A stretch of 9,974 nt of DNA from an uncultured Odoribacter sp. Lineage in GTDB: Bacteria > Bacteroidota > Bacteroidia > Bacteroidales > Marinifilaceae. The DNA lies in contig CAJKZL010000075.1 in assembly GCA_905204385.1 (NCBI GenBank), forward strand, positions 1-9,974, given 5' to 3'. Shown in pieces: positions 1 through 7,963 of the stretch. Each line of letters opens with the position of its first letter. The stretch's first letter is position 1. The notes under the pieces are model-generated. The model did no database searches and was not told the DNA's origin. It saw nothing but the letters and a program-made list of their open reading frames with translations. The translations under genes and the position numbers were made by a program.

Positions 1-2777
1 CTATCAGCGGCAACCGCGAACCGGTATGGGTTTTGGACGGGATCATCCTGGAAAACCCGGTTCCTCTGGATGCTGCCGAACTGAACAGTATGGACAAAGT
101 CAACCTGATCGGTAATGCCATCTCCGGACTGAATCCGGAAGACATCGAACGAATCGATATCCTGAAAGATGCTTCTGCAACGGCAATCTATGGTGTAAAA
201 GCCGCCAACGGGGTGATTGTGATTACCACCAAACGAGGCAAACCGGGTCCTCCGGCCGTCAATTATTCCACCTCGATGAGCATTGTGGGGAGTCCGGATA
301 TCGAGAAAATGCACCTGATGAATTCTAAAGAAAGAATTGAAGTATCGGAAGAAATGCACTGGCGCGGACTGCAATATGTGGGTTATACGCCGAACGGCAT
401 GGGATACGAAGGGGCTTTGCAGGATTTGTGGGACAATAAAATCACGCTGGACAGTTTCAATGAAAGAGTGAAAAAGATGAAAGAGATGAATACCAACTGG
501 TTCGATTTGCTTTACCGGAATTCGTTCAGCCAGTCGCACACCCTTTCTGTCTCCGGAGCCGGCGACAAAGTGAGTTATTATTTTTCCGCCGGTTATTCTA
601 ATCAACAAGGTGCCGTATTGCAGGAAAAAGGCGAACGCTACAGTTTTATGTCGAATCTGGATATACATGCTTCGCAAAAATTCCATGCTATGTTGAGTAT
701 AGGGGCCAGCATCGGCACAAACGCACGGCCTCATTCGAGCATCGATATGTTGTCGACAGCCTATCAGACGTCACGCGCCGTGCCGGCTTACAACGAGGAC
801 GGCAGTTTGGCTTTTTTCGACAGGGATAAAGGATATAACGGCACGCCGAATCTTTATTATAATATATTCCATGAACTGAATACCACGGGCCAATCGGACG
901 AAACCCGCAGCATCAATACCAACGTCACCCTGGATTATACGGTGACCAACTGGCTGAAGCTGAACGGAACGTTTTCGTATAATACCGGAGTCTCCACACA
1001 GGAAGAATTTGCCGACGAGGACAGTTATTTCGTTTCTACCAAGCGCAAAACCGTATACGGTTACCGTTTTAACACCGCAACCTATGCCTCGGCTTATAAT
1101 AACTGGCGGGATCAAGTGTGCGAACTTCCTTACGGAGGGGTACTGGACGAAACTTACAACCGTAACAATGCTTACACAGCGCGGGTGTCGGCACAATTGG
1201 AAAAACAGTTAGGCGACCATATCTTATCGGCTTTCGGCGGTATCGACGTCCATTCGTCTGCCTATATCGGGAAAAAGGAAATCATTTACGGTTATATGCG
1301 CGACCGCGGGAAAAATGTGACCTGGATCAATCCGGCCGAATGGGATAATTACAGAAAAATCACCGAACGTCTTATCCCGACCTTCACCGATTCTAAGACG
1401 AATACGCTTTCTTATTATGCTTCTGCTTCCTACATTTACAAGGGGAAATATATCCTGAATGCAAATGTACGCGGCGACGGCTCGAATAAGCTGGGACAGG
1501 TTAAAGATGCCCGTTTCCTCCCGATCTGGTCGGTATCCGGCCGCTGGAACGTAGCCGACGAAGCTTTCATGCTGTCCTTGGAAAAGATTTTGCCAGAGTT
1601 CTCCCTCCGTGCTTCTTACGGTTTGCAGGGTAACGTTACCGAAGCCCATAATCCGAATATGATCATCAGCCTGGGCAATTTCGACAGCAAGTCGGAAGAA
1701 TATATCGCAACGCTTTATTCTCTTCCCAATCCGGGACTGAAATGGGAGAAAACCAGTTCTTTCAATATCGGTGTGGATTTCTCTTTATTCAACGGGATTA
1801 TAAGCGGGACATTCGAATATTACACCAAAAAAGGAAAAGACCAACTGGTATCTCTCACCATTTCCCCGACGAACGGAGCTACGTCGGCAACCATCAACGG
1901 CGGAACAGTGCATAACAAAGGTTGGGAGCTTTCCCTGTCGGCCGTACCGGTAAAGACAAAAAACGTCACCTGGAGCCTCAATTTCAATACCAGCAAAAAC
2001 AAAAACGAAATCACCAATGCCGGTACGCACGAGTATACTTACAATGACTACCTGAACGGATCGATCATTAAAGATGGATATGCCGTCAATTCTTTCTATT
2101 CTTACCGTTTCGACAAACTGGACAAAAGCGGTTTGCCCCTTTTCCACGGTACACAATATAAAGATGAAAACGATAATGTGCTGATCAATAACAAAGAAGA
2201 GGCCATCGCTTCGGCCCTGGCTTATAGCGGGCGCCGCGAACCGCTGTTTTCCGGAGGTATGTCGTCCAATCTCAGATTATATAATTTTTCCGTAAACTTT
2301 TTGTTTGCCATCCAGTTAGGAAATAAAATCCGGTTAAACGATTTATACGGCGACAACTTCCGTCTTCCTTACCCGCAGCAAAACATGCAGGATGAATTTG
2401 TCAACCGCTGGCGCAACCCGGGAGATGAGGAGTTTACCAATATTCCGGTGCTGAGCGATATATTGCCCCGGCCATCTTATGGCGGTGCTCTCGACGAAAT
2501 TTGCCAGAATCGCTGGGAGATGTACGACAACAGTGATCTGCGCGTGGTATCGGGCAATTTCATGCGCTGCCGCTCGATTTCAGTATCCTACAGTATGCCG
2601 GACAAATTGTTGCAAAAGACATTTTTAAGGAATGTTTCCATGACGCTCGGTGTCACCAATCCGTTTGTCATCAAAAGCAAAGACCTGAAAGGACGTGATC
2701 CGGAACAGGTAACTATGGGGTCTGGGACCATCCCGCCACAAAAGACCTGGAGTTTTTCCTTAAACGTAACTTTATAA
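1..2777 (+). CDS. SusC/RagA-family TonB-dependent outer-membrane channel, 5' end outside the window
   Basis: This is the C-terminal 925 or so residues of a SusC-type transporter, which imports oligomeric nutrients across the outer membrane using TonB energy while a SusD lipoprotein acts as lid. The frame is open from base 3, so the TTG at 33 is not a start. The visible protein begins in the plug domain with [14 protein letters not shown], followed by the typical plug end [22 protein letters not shown] and [18 protein letters not shown] (about bases 189-242). The rest alternates short polar and aromatic segments as in a 22-strand barrel, including [31 protein letters not shown] and [11 protein letters not shown], and ends with WSFSLNVTL. 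Family members are usually 1000-1150 residues, so the signal peptide, carboxypeptidase-like domain, possible STN domain and TonB box are missing upstream. The stop is 10 bases before the SusD start, so the two are co-transcribed. The substrate is not readable; peptidase-type neighbours favour peptides (inference). Confidence 0.95.
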   Translation, partial: ISGNREPVWVLDGIILENPVPLDAAELNSMDKVNLIGNAISGLNPEDIERIDILKDASATAIYGVKAANGVIVITTKRGKPGPPAVNYSTSMSIVGSPDIEKMHLMNSKERIEVSEEMHWRGLQYVGYTPNGMGYEGALQDLWDNKITLDSFNERVKKMKEMNTNWFDLLYRNSFSQSHTLSVSGAGDKVSYYFSAGYSNQQGAVLQEKGERYSFMSNLDIHASQKFHAMLSIGASIGTNARPHSSIDMLSTAYQTSRAVPAYNEDGSLAFFDRDKGYNGTPNLYYNIFHELNTTGQSDETRSINTNVTLDYTVTNWLKLNGTFSYNTGVSTQEEFADEDSYFVSTKRKTVYGYRFNTATYASAYNNWRDQVCELPYGGVLDETYNRNNAYTARVSAQLEKQLGDHILSAFGGIDVHSSAYIGKKEIIYGYMRDRGKNVTWINPAEWDNYRKITERLIPTFTDSKTNTLSYYASASYIYKGKYILNANVRGDGSNKLGQVKDARFLPIWSVSGRWNVADEAFMLSLEKILPEFSLRASYGLQGNVTEAHNPNMIISLGNFDSKSEEYIATLYSLPNPGLKWEKTSSFNIGVDFSLFNGIISGTFEYYTKKGKDQLVSLTISPTNGATSATINGGTVHNKGWELSLSAVPVKTKNVTWSLNFNTSKNKNEITNAGTHEYTYNDYLNGSIIKDGYAVNSFYSYRFDKLDKSGLPLFHGTQYKDENDNVLINNKEEAIASALAYSGRREPLFSGGMSSNLRLYNFSVNFLFAIQLGNKIRLNDLYGDNFRLPYPQQNMQDEFVNRWRNPGDEEFTNIPVLSDILPRPSYGGALDEICQNRWEMYDNSDLRVVSGNFMRCRSISVSYSMPDKLLQKTFLRNVSMTLGVTNPFVIKSKDLKGRDPEQVTMGSGTIPPQKTWSFSLNVTL

Positions 2778-2787
2778 TATTTATCTC

Positions 2788-4089
2788 ATGAAATACAAAG
2801 GATTCTATATCATAGCTTTTTTGTTTTTGCTGACTTCCTGTGATAATTTTCTGGAATACAAAGACAAAGACAAAGTCATCCCCAATAAACTGGCTCATTA
2901 CGAGGAACTGATCTTCGGAGAGATCATCGTCAAACACTGGGAAGATGTATTTGTTAATTTACCTTTGATGACTGATGATGTAGCGTGTTATGTCAAAGAT
3001 CAAGTAGAAACTTATGATAGTGACAGCCGTGAAAAATATTACGGCTGGTATACCTGGGCCGTCGAACCGCAACACGATTTCAACGGCGAGGACCGTCAGG
3101 ACAAAGCCTGGGCGTTTTTCTACCATAAGATACTGATGTGCAATATTGTTGAAAGTGAGGTTAACAAACTGGAAGACGATCTTGACGGATTGAAAAAACG
3201 ATTGCTGGGCGAGGTGCAATGCATTCGGGCTATTTCTTATTTTTACCTGGTCAACCTGTACGGCGCCCCATATGAAAGCAAAGAACAGGCGGTAACGGCC
3301 ATGGGAATTCCGATCAACCGCGAAACCGGGATATATGAGAAATACTATACCCGCTCGACTTTGGCAGAAGTATACGATGAAATGGAGAAAGACCTGCTGA
3401 AAGCCCGGCAAAATTTCCAGGAAGGAGCCGTAAAAAACACGATTTTCCGCCCGAATATTCATGTAGCGAATTTATTCCTCAGCCGGATTTATTTATTCCA
3501 GAAACGTTATGAAGAAGCGATCACCTACGCTACTGAAGTCATTACGCATTCCGAAGCTTCTATTCAATCGATGGGAAATATGATTAATAACAAGAATTTT
3601 TATAACAAAGGAAATACAGGCATTATTTTTTCCTGGGGCACGGGCGAGCAAGGTCCTATTTACAGTAGTAATTGGGATGCCGGAAGATTTATTGTCTCAA
3701 CGGATTTAAAATCGAAATACATCCCCGAAGATAAGCGTAGTACAAGTTTTTTTGACAGTTATTCCGGTTATTCGACTAAAACCACCGGGGACGAGATCTA
3801 CCGCAGAGCCTACCGGATTGAAGAAGCCTATCTGAACCGGGCAGAAGCTTACATCGAACTGGAGAAAGAATGGAAAAAGGGCATAGACGATATCCATGCA
3901 ATCCGGCAAAACCGCATCGAAGGTGATGCCTGGCAAACCAAGGCTGCGACACTGGCCGATGCCCGGGAAGCTTACCGGCTGGAACGGCGGCTGGAATTCT
4001 GCTTCGAAGATTTCCGCTGGTTCGATATGCGGCGCTGGGGACTGGGAGCCGAACACCGGTATGAAAATTTCAGAAACAATCAGAGCTAG
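2788..4089 (+). CDS. SusD/RagB-family substrate-binding lipoprotein, ended early by an in-frame TAG
   Basis: SusD proteins sit on the cell surface as lids of the SusC channel and bind its substrate. The 433-residue product starts with a lipoprotein signal peptide (MKYKGFYIIAFLFLLTSC, lipid Cys18) followed by DNFLEYKDKDKVIP, typical of mature SusD N-termini. TPR-like helices follow, for example IRAISYFYLVNLYGAPY, FRPNIHVANLFLSRIYLF and EEAYLNRAEAYIELE (from residue 345), then the family signature RLERRLEFCFEDFRWFDMRRWG (about 397-418). The protein stops at NNQS, before the family's usual C-terminal segment; that segment lies directly downstream in the same frame (4090-4212). Uninterrupted, the protein would be 474 residues, within the normal range, and would end 12 bases before the next gene. 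It may therefore be a nonsense allele, a sequencing error or a readthrough site; the sequence alone cannot decide. Without the tail the protein may fold or dock poorly on SusC (inference). Confidence 0.9.
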   Translation: MKYKGFYIIAFLFLLTSCDNFLEYKDKDKVIPNKLAHYEELIFGEIIVKHWEDVFVNLPLMTDDVACYVKDQVETYDSDSREKYYGWYTWAVEPQHDFNGEDRQDKAWAFFYHKILMCNIVESEVNKLEDDLDGLKKRLLGEVQCIRAISYFYLVNLYGAPYESKEQAVTAMGIPINRETGIYEKYYTRSTLAEVYDEMEKDLLKARQNFQEGAVKNTIFRPNIHVANLFLSRIYLFQKRYEEAITYATEVITHSEASIQSMGNMINNKNFYNKGNTGIIFSWGTGEQGPIYSSNWDAGRFIVSTDLKSKYIPEDKRSTSFFDSYSGYSTKTTGDEIYRRAYRIEEAYLNRAEAYIELEKEWKKGIDDIHAIRQNRIEGDAWQTKAATLADAREAYRLERRLEFCFEDFRWFDMRRWGLGAEHRYENFRNNQS

Positions 4090-4212
4090 CAGCTTTTCCG
4101 GCTCGAACCGAACAGTCCCAACTACATTCTTCCCATCCCCCTGGACGAGCAAGATATCAACACCCACATCGAAAAACCGGAAAGGGTCGATTGTAAAGTA
4201 AACGAACTTTAA
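4090..4212 (+). pseudogene. Severed in-frame C-terminus of the SusD gene
   Basis: After the TAG at 4087-4089 the same frame stays open for 40 codons up to TAA at 4210-4212. The translation starts QLFRLEPNSPNYILPIPLDE and ends with DCKVNEL. The element NYILPIPLDEQDIN matches the near-terminal SusD pattern, in which a Y-x-L-P-I-P motif is followed by an acidic or polar turn and Asn. No start codon opens this piece, so it would be made only by readthrough or if the TAG is an error. Its preserved coding sense means the interruption is recent or artefactual. Confidence 0.85.
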
Positions 4213-4224
4213 TACCTGAATACA

Positions 4225-5124
4225 ATGAAAATTTTCAAATATATTCTGATAAGTATCGCGCTTATTTCTTTCTGGCAATGTTCGGAAGAAGACGATATAA
4301 CGGCAGAGATAGTTCCCTATCGCAGAAGCTATGATGTAAATTCTCCGGACACCGTGATGCGGTTTGTTTCACAGTATTATTACAAATATAACCATGTGTT
4401 TATCACCGATCCGGATACCAGCGATTACCTGTATAATTTCGTGATGAAGAATCCGGTATATATGGTACAGGCGGAACAAACAACGGAACACCTTCTTTAC
4501 GGGATTTCGTATATGAAGGAGTTATTTCTGGATTTCTATCCGGATGAGTTTATCAAAAATCATTTCCCGTTCAGTCTGATCATTGCCGACAGCATCGGTT
4601 TGACAGAATACCCTCAAGGTCCGAAAGATCACTATGTCACCCGTAATTTTGTGGCGCTGAATGTCGGCGAAATGACGAAAAACTATACGTTTGAACAAAA
4701 AAAACGCCTCTCGCTGAGCATGCATTTCGAATTTATCGTGAATGTGTTGTATACGTACGGCGAGGGACTGGAATTAACGGACTTCTTCAGCCCCGGAGAA
4801 AAATTATATTCTACGACAACCGGAGACTGGGATAACGCGAAAAAATGGACACAGGAAGAATTATTTGCTGCCGGTTTCCTCTACGACGACAAGGCGGGGA
4901 GTTACTATCCCTTTACAGGATTTGTCTCTAAAAGCCAGGACTTAAAGGATTGGCTTTCTTTCCTTTGGGGTTATAAGGAATACTCATGGTCGAAGATTCC
5001 GGATAATGTGGAAGAACTGATCGACACGTATCCGGTGATGAAACAAAAATACGACGTCCTGACAAAAGCGATAAAAGATTGCATCGGCGTCGATTATAAA
5101 GATTTGATTTACAAAGAAAAATAA
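4225..5124 (+). CDS. SusC/D-associated lipoprotein resembling zinc metallohydrolase (peptidase Mx1-like) but without the HExxH site
   Basis: This 299-residue protein has a lipoprotein-like signal (MKIFKYILISIALISFWQC, Cys19). The Cys is followed by SEEDD, resembling the acidic surface-export signal of Bacteroidota lipoproteins, so exposure outside the cell is likely. Length, position after susD and layout match the import-associated zinc metallohydrolase lipoproteins (PF15890-like). The layout includes a conserved early segment (YYYKYNHVFI), a mid region around RLSLSMHFEFIVNVL, then WTQEELFAAGF and a C-terminal YPVMKQKYDVLTKAIKDCIGVD. In that family I would expect a motif like HHEFAHIL in the mid region; here it reads MHFEFIVNVL (residues 166-175), keeping one Glu but losing both zinc His. 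The later acidic metal-ligand region also reads SKSQDLKDWLS instead of a DEDFxE-like pattern. I infer a non-catalytic binding relative. The family match is from memory of sequence patterns and is moderately certain; lipoprotein status is firmer. Confidence 0.75.
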   Translation: MKIFKYILISIALISFWQCSEEDDITAEIVPYRRSYDVNSPDTVMRFVSQYYYKYNHVFITDPDTSDYLYNFVMKNPVYMVQAEQTTEHLLYGISYMKELFLDFYPDEFIKNHFPFSLIIADSIGLTEYPQGPKDHYVTRNFVALNVGEMTKNYTFEQKKRLSLSMHFEFIVNVLYTYGEGLELTDFFSPGEKLYSTTTGDWDNAKKWTQEELFAAGFLYDDKAGSYYPFTGFVSKSQDLKDWLSFLWGYKEYSWSKIPDNVEELIDTYPVMKQKYDVLTKAIKDCIGVDYKDLIYKEK

Positions 5125-5136
5125 TTTTATTTTACC

Positions 5137-5194
5137 ATTCCGGATTTACGACTCAGGGAAAAAAATCAGAAGTTCCGAGTTGTAAATCCGGAAT
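5137..5194 (+). repeat. 18-bp inverted repeat (RNA hairpin) between lipoprotein and metalloprotease genes
   Basis: The arms ATTCCGGATTTACGACTC (5137-5154) and GAGTTGTAAATCCGGAAT (5177-5194) are complementary over 18 positions, with one G-U pair in RNA. The loop is 22 bases (5155-5176), and within it GGAA and TTCC could add four pairs after a small bulge. The repeat is preceded by a T-rich run and followed by an A-run, the reverse of a terminator, so it does not look like an efficient stop on either strand. It may be a transcript stabiliser or processing site that sets different levels for the metalloprotease (inference). The metalloprotease start is 18 bases beyond it. Confidence 0.8.
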
Positions 5195-5212
5195 AAAAAA
5201 TGATATCGATCT

Positions 5213-7774
5213 ATGAACAAATACATTTATTTCATCTGCCTCATCGTTTTAACTCTGCTTTATCCGTCGGCCGATGCTCACGCCTGGTGGTGGGGCAAAA
5301 AGAAAAAAAAGCAGACGACCGAACAAACCGTTTCTTCCGACAGTACGGCAGATAAGAAAAAAGATATTGCCGAGAAGTATGAGAAATTCATCGAAGATGC
5401 GGAAATAAAAAAAGGAATGTTCAACATCTATAAAAAGAAAGATAAAATCTATCTGGAAATTCCCAAAAAACTGCTGCACCGCGATTATTTACTGAGTTCA
5501 CGGGTATCTTCGTCGAGCCGTACGTGGCAAATCCATCCGGGAAGTATCAACAATGATCCTCTTTTGGTCACTTTCTCTGCAGACGATCAGAAAGTGTATA
5601 TGCATTTCACTCCGACCCACTACGAATGCGACGAGAATTCGGAAATGTACGGGGCTTTCCTGCGGAGCAACAATCCCCCGATCTGGAAATCTTTTACGGT
5701 GGAGATGCAGTCGCCGGACTCCAGCAGCTATATTTTCGATTGTACTTCTTTATTTCTTTCATCGATCAAAGAGTTTTCCCCTTTCCCTAATCTGCCGGAT
5801 GCCGCCCGGATGGTCGTGAAGTTCGGAGGGAGTTTCCAAAGCGACCGTTCGCGGATCGAAGATTTCAAGGCTTTTGAAGACAATGTACTCATCCGCAGCA
5901 TGATGACCTATACAACGGAAGAAGAAGGTCCACTGACGACCATTGAAGCCAGGAATCTTATTCTTTTACCGGAAAAGCCTTTACGTCCGCGTCTGGCCGA
6001 CGACCGTCTGGGCTATTTCACCGAGCAGCGTTTTGTTTTCAACGAAAAAAACGACAAGATGCAGCGCTACCGGATCATCACCCGCTGGGATCTGCAACCG
6101 AAAGACAGTGCCGCTTATTTCCGCGGCGAATTGGTGGAACCGGTGAAACCCATCGTATGGTATGTCGACACCACGATTCCTGCAAAATGGAGGAAATATG
6201 TCAAACTGGGTATACTGGACTGGAATAAAGCTTTCGAAGCGATCGGTTTTAAAAATGCCATTATCGTAAAAGATTATCCCCAAAACGATCCGGACTTCGA
6301 CCCGGACGATATTCATTTCAATTGTTATCGTTTCATCACCTCCACGCATGAGAATTCAATGGGTCCGTCCTGGGTCGATCCCCGCTCCGGCCAGATCATT
6401 TGCGGAGATGTTATTTCCTGGTACGGGGTTGTCAGCCTGCTCAACAAGTGGCGGCTTATCCAGACCGGAGCCGTCGACCCGTCTGTGCGCCGTCCTGTCA
6501 TGACGGATGAAAATATGGGCGAAGCCATGCGTTATGTCGCAGCCCATGAGATCGGCCATACCCTGGGATTGATGCACAACTTCGGTGCTTCTGCCGCCTA
6601 TCCGGTTGAAAAACTCCGGGACCCGGAATTCACTCAGCAATACGGCACGACACCTTCCATCATGGATTATGCCCGTTTTAATTACGTAGCCCAACCGGGA
6701 GACCTCGAAAAAGGAGTGAAACTAACTCCACCCCTGTTGGGTGTTTATGACATTTATGCCATCAAATACGGTTACAAACTGATCCCGGATACCCGCACCG
6801 CCCAAGACGAAAAAGAAACACTCCGCGCCTGGGTCGATGCCCATCTTGACGATCCGATGTATTATTACGGCAAACAGGTGGTGCAATTCAATTTCGACCC
6901 CCGTTCACAAGCCGAGGACCTAAGCGACGACGTGATTAAAGCCAACACTTATGGCATGAAAAACCTGAAGTATGTAACGGAAAATTTTGTCGACTGGCTT
7001 TCCGTCGAAGGTGAAGATTATTCTTTCATATACGAAACGTATAAAGAGATCACGTACCAATTTAAACGTTATCTCGGGCATGCTATGGTGTGCGTAGGCG
7101 GAATGCACATCAACGATAAATATCACGGAGACAAACGGCCGCTCTACGAATATATCCCGAAGAAGAAACAGCAGGAAGCTATGAATTTCATCCTGAAAAA
7201 CCTCGACGATGCCTCGAATTGGCTGATGAACGATAAGATTGCAGCAGCCGTGGGACCGACCGTAAAAGGCACCGTTACACAGACCCAATTCCTCAGCGAT
7301 ATACTCACCCGCGAAGTCATCGGCCGGATGGAGCTCAATGAAGTCGAAGGCAAGGACATTTATACGGTAAACGATTTCCTGGGACAGATTTTCGATTATA
7401 TCTTTACCCGGAAAACAGGATCGCTGACACTGGCGCAGATGTCTTTCCAGAATACTTTTGTGGATAATCTGAAAGGTTTTGTCACCAATACGGATTTCAA
7501 GAGTCCGACGAAGGCTTTTACAGCCCCCCTGTTACATCATGCAACCACCTGTAGCTGTGATGCATGGTGTAATTATCAAGCTTTCGATCCGACCGATCCG
7601 CTGGGCGACATTGTACTCACCCCACGCATCGATATGACCAATAAACGCCCCGTTATCCATAAATACCTGAAACAGGTCTATCAATTGGCTAAAGCACGGC
7701 AGAACGCCGGGAATGAAAAAACCCGCCATCATTATCAATTGCTGATGCTGAAACTGAACTATCTGTTTAACTGA
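5213..7774 (+). CDS. Secreted zinc-dependent metalloprotease (DUF5118-DUF5117-DUF4953 type)
   Basis: This 853-residue protein begins with a signal peptide (MNKYIYFICLIVLTLLYPSADAHA), probably cut by signal peptidase I before WWWGKKKKK, as there is no lipobox. A Lys-rich, low-complexity linker (to about residue 50) leads to the DUF5118-like part (YEKFIEDAEIKKGMFNIYKK, then LLSSRVSSSS) and the DUF5117-like region (about 95-300). The catalytic domain carries the metzincin-type site HEIGHTLGLMH (His445, Glu446, His449, His455) and a Met-turn SIMDYARFNY (Met484), so zinc binding and peptide hydrolysis are well supported. The C-terminal part ends in LAKARQN and HHYQLLMLKLNYLF, as is usual for these proteins. 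A Cys group, C780-S-C782-x3-C786, follows HHATT and is unusual. No secretion-sorting C-terminal domain is evident, so periplasmic or outer-membrane-associated action is likely. Placed 88 bases after the lipoprotein gene and closed by a terminator, it probably processes peptides handled by the SusC/D system (inference). Confidence 0.93.
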   Translation: MNKYIYFICLIVLTLLYPSADAHAWWWGKKKKKQTTEQTVSSDSTADKKKDIAEKYEKFIEDAEIKKGMFNIYKKKDKIYLEIPKKLLHRDYLLSSRVSSSSRTWQIHPGSINNDPLLVTFSADDQKVYMHFTPTHYECDENSEMYGAFLRSNNPPIWKSFTVEMQSPDSSSYIFDCTSLFLSSIKEFSPFPNLPDAARMVVKFGGSFQSDRSRIEDFKAFEDNVLIRSMMTYTTEEEGPLTTIEARNLILLPEKPLRPRLADDRLGYFTEQRFVFNEKNDKMQRYRIITRWDLQPKDSAAYFRGELVEPVKPIVWYVDTTIPAKWRKYVKLGILDWNKAFEAIGFKNAIIVKDYPQNDPDFDPDDIHFNCYRFITSTHENSMGPSWVDPRSGQIICGDVISWYGVVSLLNKWRLIQTGAVDPSVRRPVMTDENMGEAMRYVAAHEIGHTLGLMHNFGASAAYPVEKLRDPEFTQQYGTTPSIMDYARFNYVAQPGDLEKGVKLTPPLLGVYDIYAIKYGYKLIPDTRTAQDEKETLRAWVDAHLDDPMYYYGKQVVQFNFDPRSQAEDLSDDVIKANTYGMKNLKYVTENFVDWLSVEGEDYSFIYETYKEITYQFKRYLGHAMVCVGGMHINDKYHGDKRPLYEYIPKKKQQEAMNFILKNLDDASNWLMNDKIAAAVGPTVKGTVTQTQFLSDILTREVIGRMELNEVEGKDIYTVNDFLGQIFDYIFTRKTGSLTLAQMSFQNTFVDNLKGFVTNTDFKSPTKAFTAPLLHHATTCSCDAWCNYQAFDPTDPLGDIVLTPRIDMTNKRPVIHKYLKQVYQLAKARQNAGNEKTRHHYQLLMLKLNYLFN

Positions 7775-7796
7775 TTTTTAAAATATCATTATTTCG

Positions 7797-7836
7797 AAAG
7801 GACTGTCCGGTTGATTCCTGACAGTCCTTTTTATTT
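7797..7836 (+). terminator. Intrinsic terminator after the metalloprotease gene
   Basis: AAAGGACTGTC (7797-7807) and GACAGTCCTTT (7820-7830) form a perfect 11-bp stem around a 12-base loop, followed at once by a T-rich run to about 7836. It lies 22 bases after the TGA stop. A-rich bases at the foot of the stem could give weaker termination on the other strand too. This marks the end of the SusC/D-metalloprotease transcription unit. Confidence 0.92.
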
Positions 7837-7911
7837 TAATAAATATGATCTTTGTATATCCGCCTTATAGAACATTCAAACCGTTTAAACCGGCATTTTA
7901 AATATTATTAT

Positions 7912-7919
7912 TACTTTCG
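7912..7919 (+). promoter_or_regulatory. Possible Bacteroidota -7 promoter element before tatD
   Basis: TACTTTCG matches the Bacteroidota -7 consensus TAnnTTTG at all but one position and would place transcription start about 35-40 bases before the tatD ATG. No clear TTTG -33 partner lies at the usual spacing. A second candidate, GATCTTTG (7847-7854), also has one mismatch. A promoter somewhere between the terminator and tatD is expected; the exact site is uncertain. Confidence 0.3.
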
Positions 7920-7963
7920 TACGGTAAAACAGCAACGGACTATAATCCTATTTTCAGAAATCT

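Noticed and set aside
33..35. TTG as the start of the SusC gene
   Set aside because: The same frame is open to base 3 and encodes [10 protein letters not shown], part of the conserved plug domain, so the gene continues upstream of the window.
771..1649. Long minus-strand ORFs opposite susC (and similar ones opposite the metalloprotease and asparaginase)
   Set aside because: They have no recognisable domains or signals and lie antisense to well-supported genes, as expected from codon bias alone.
3896..4201. A + strand ORF of 101 codons overlapping the end of susD
   Set aside because: It is in another frame from susD and its translation resembles nothing known, while the susD frame gives the family C-terminus both before and after the TAG.
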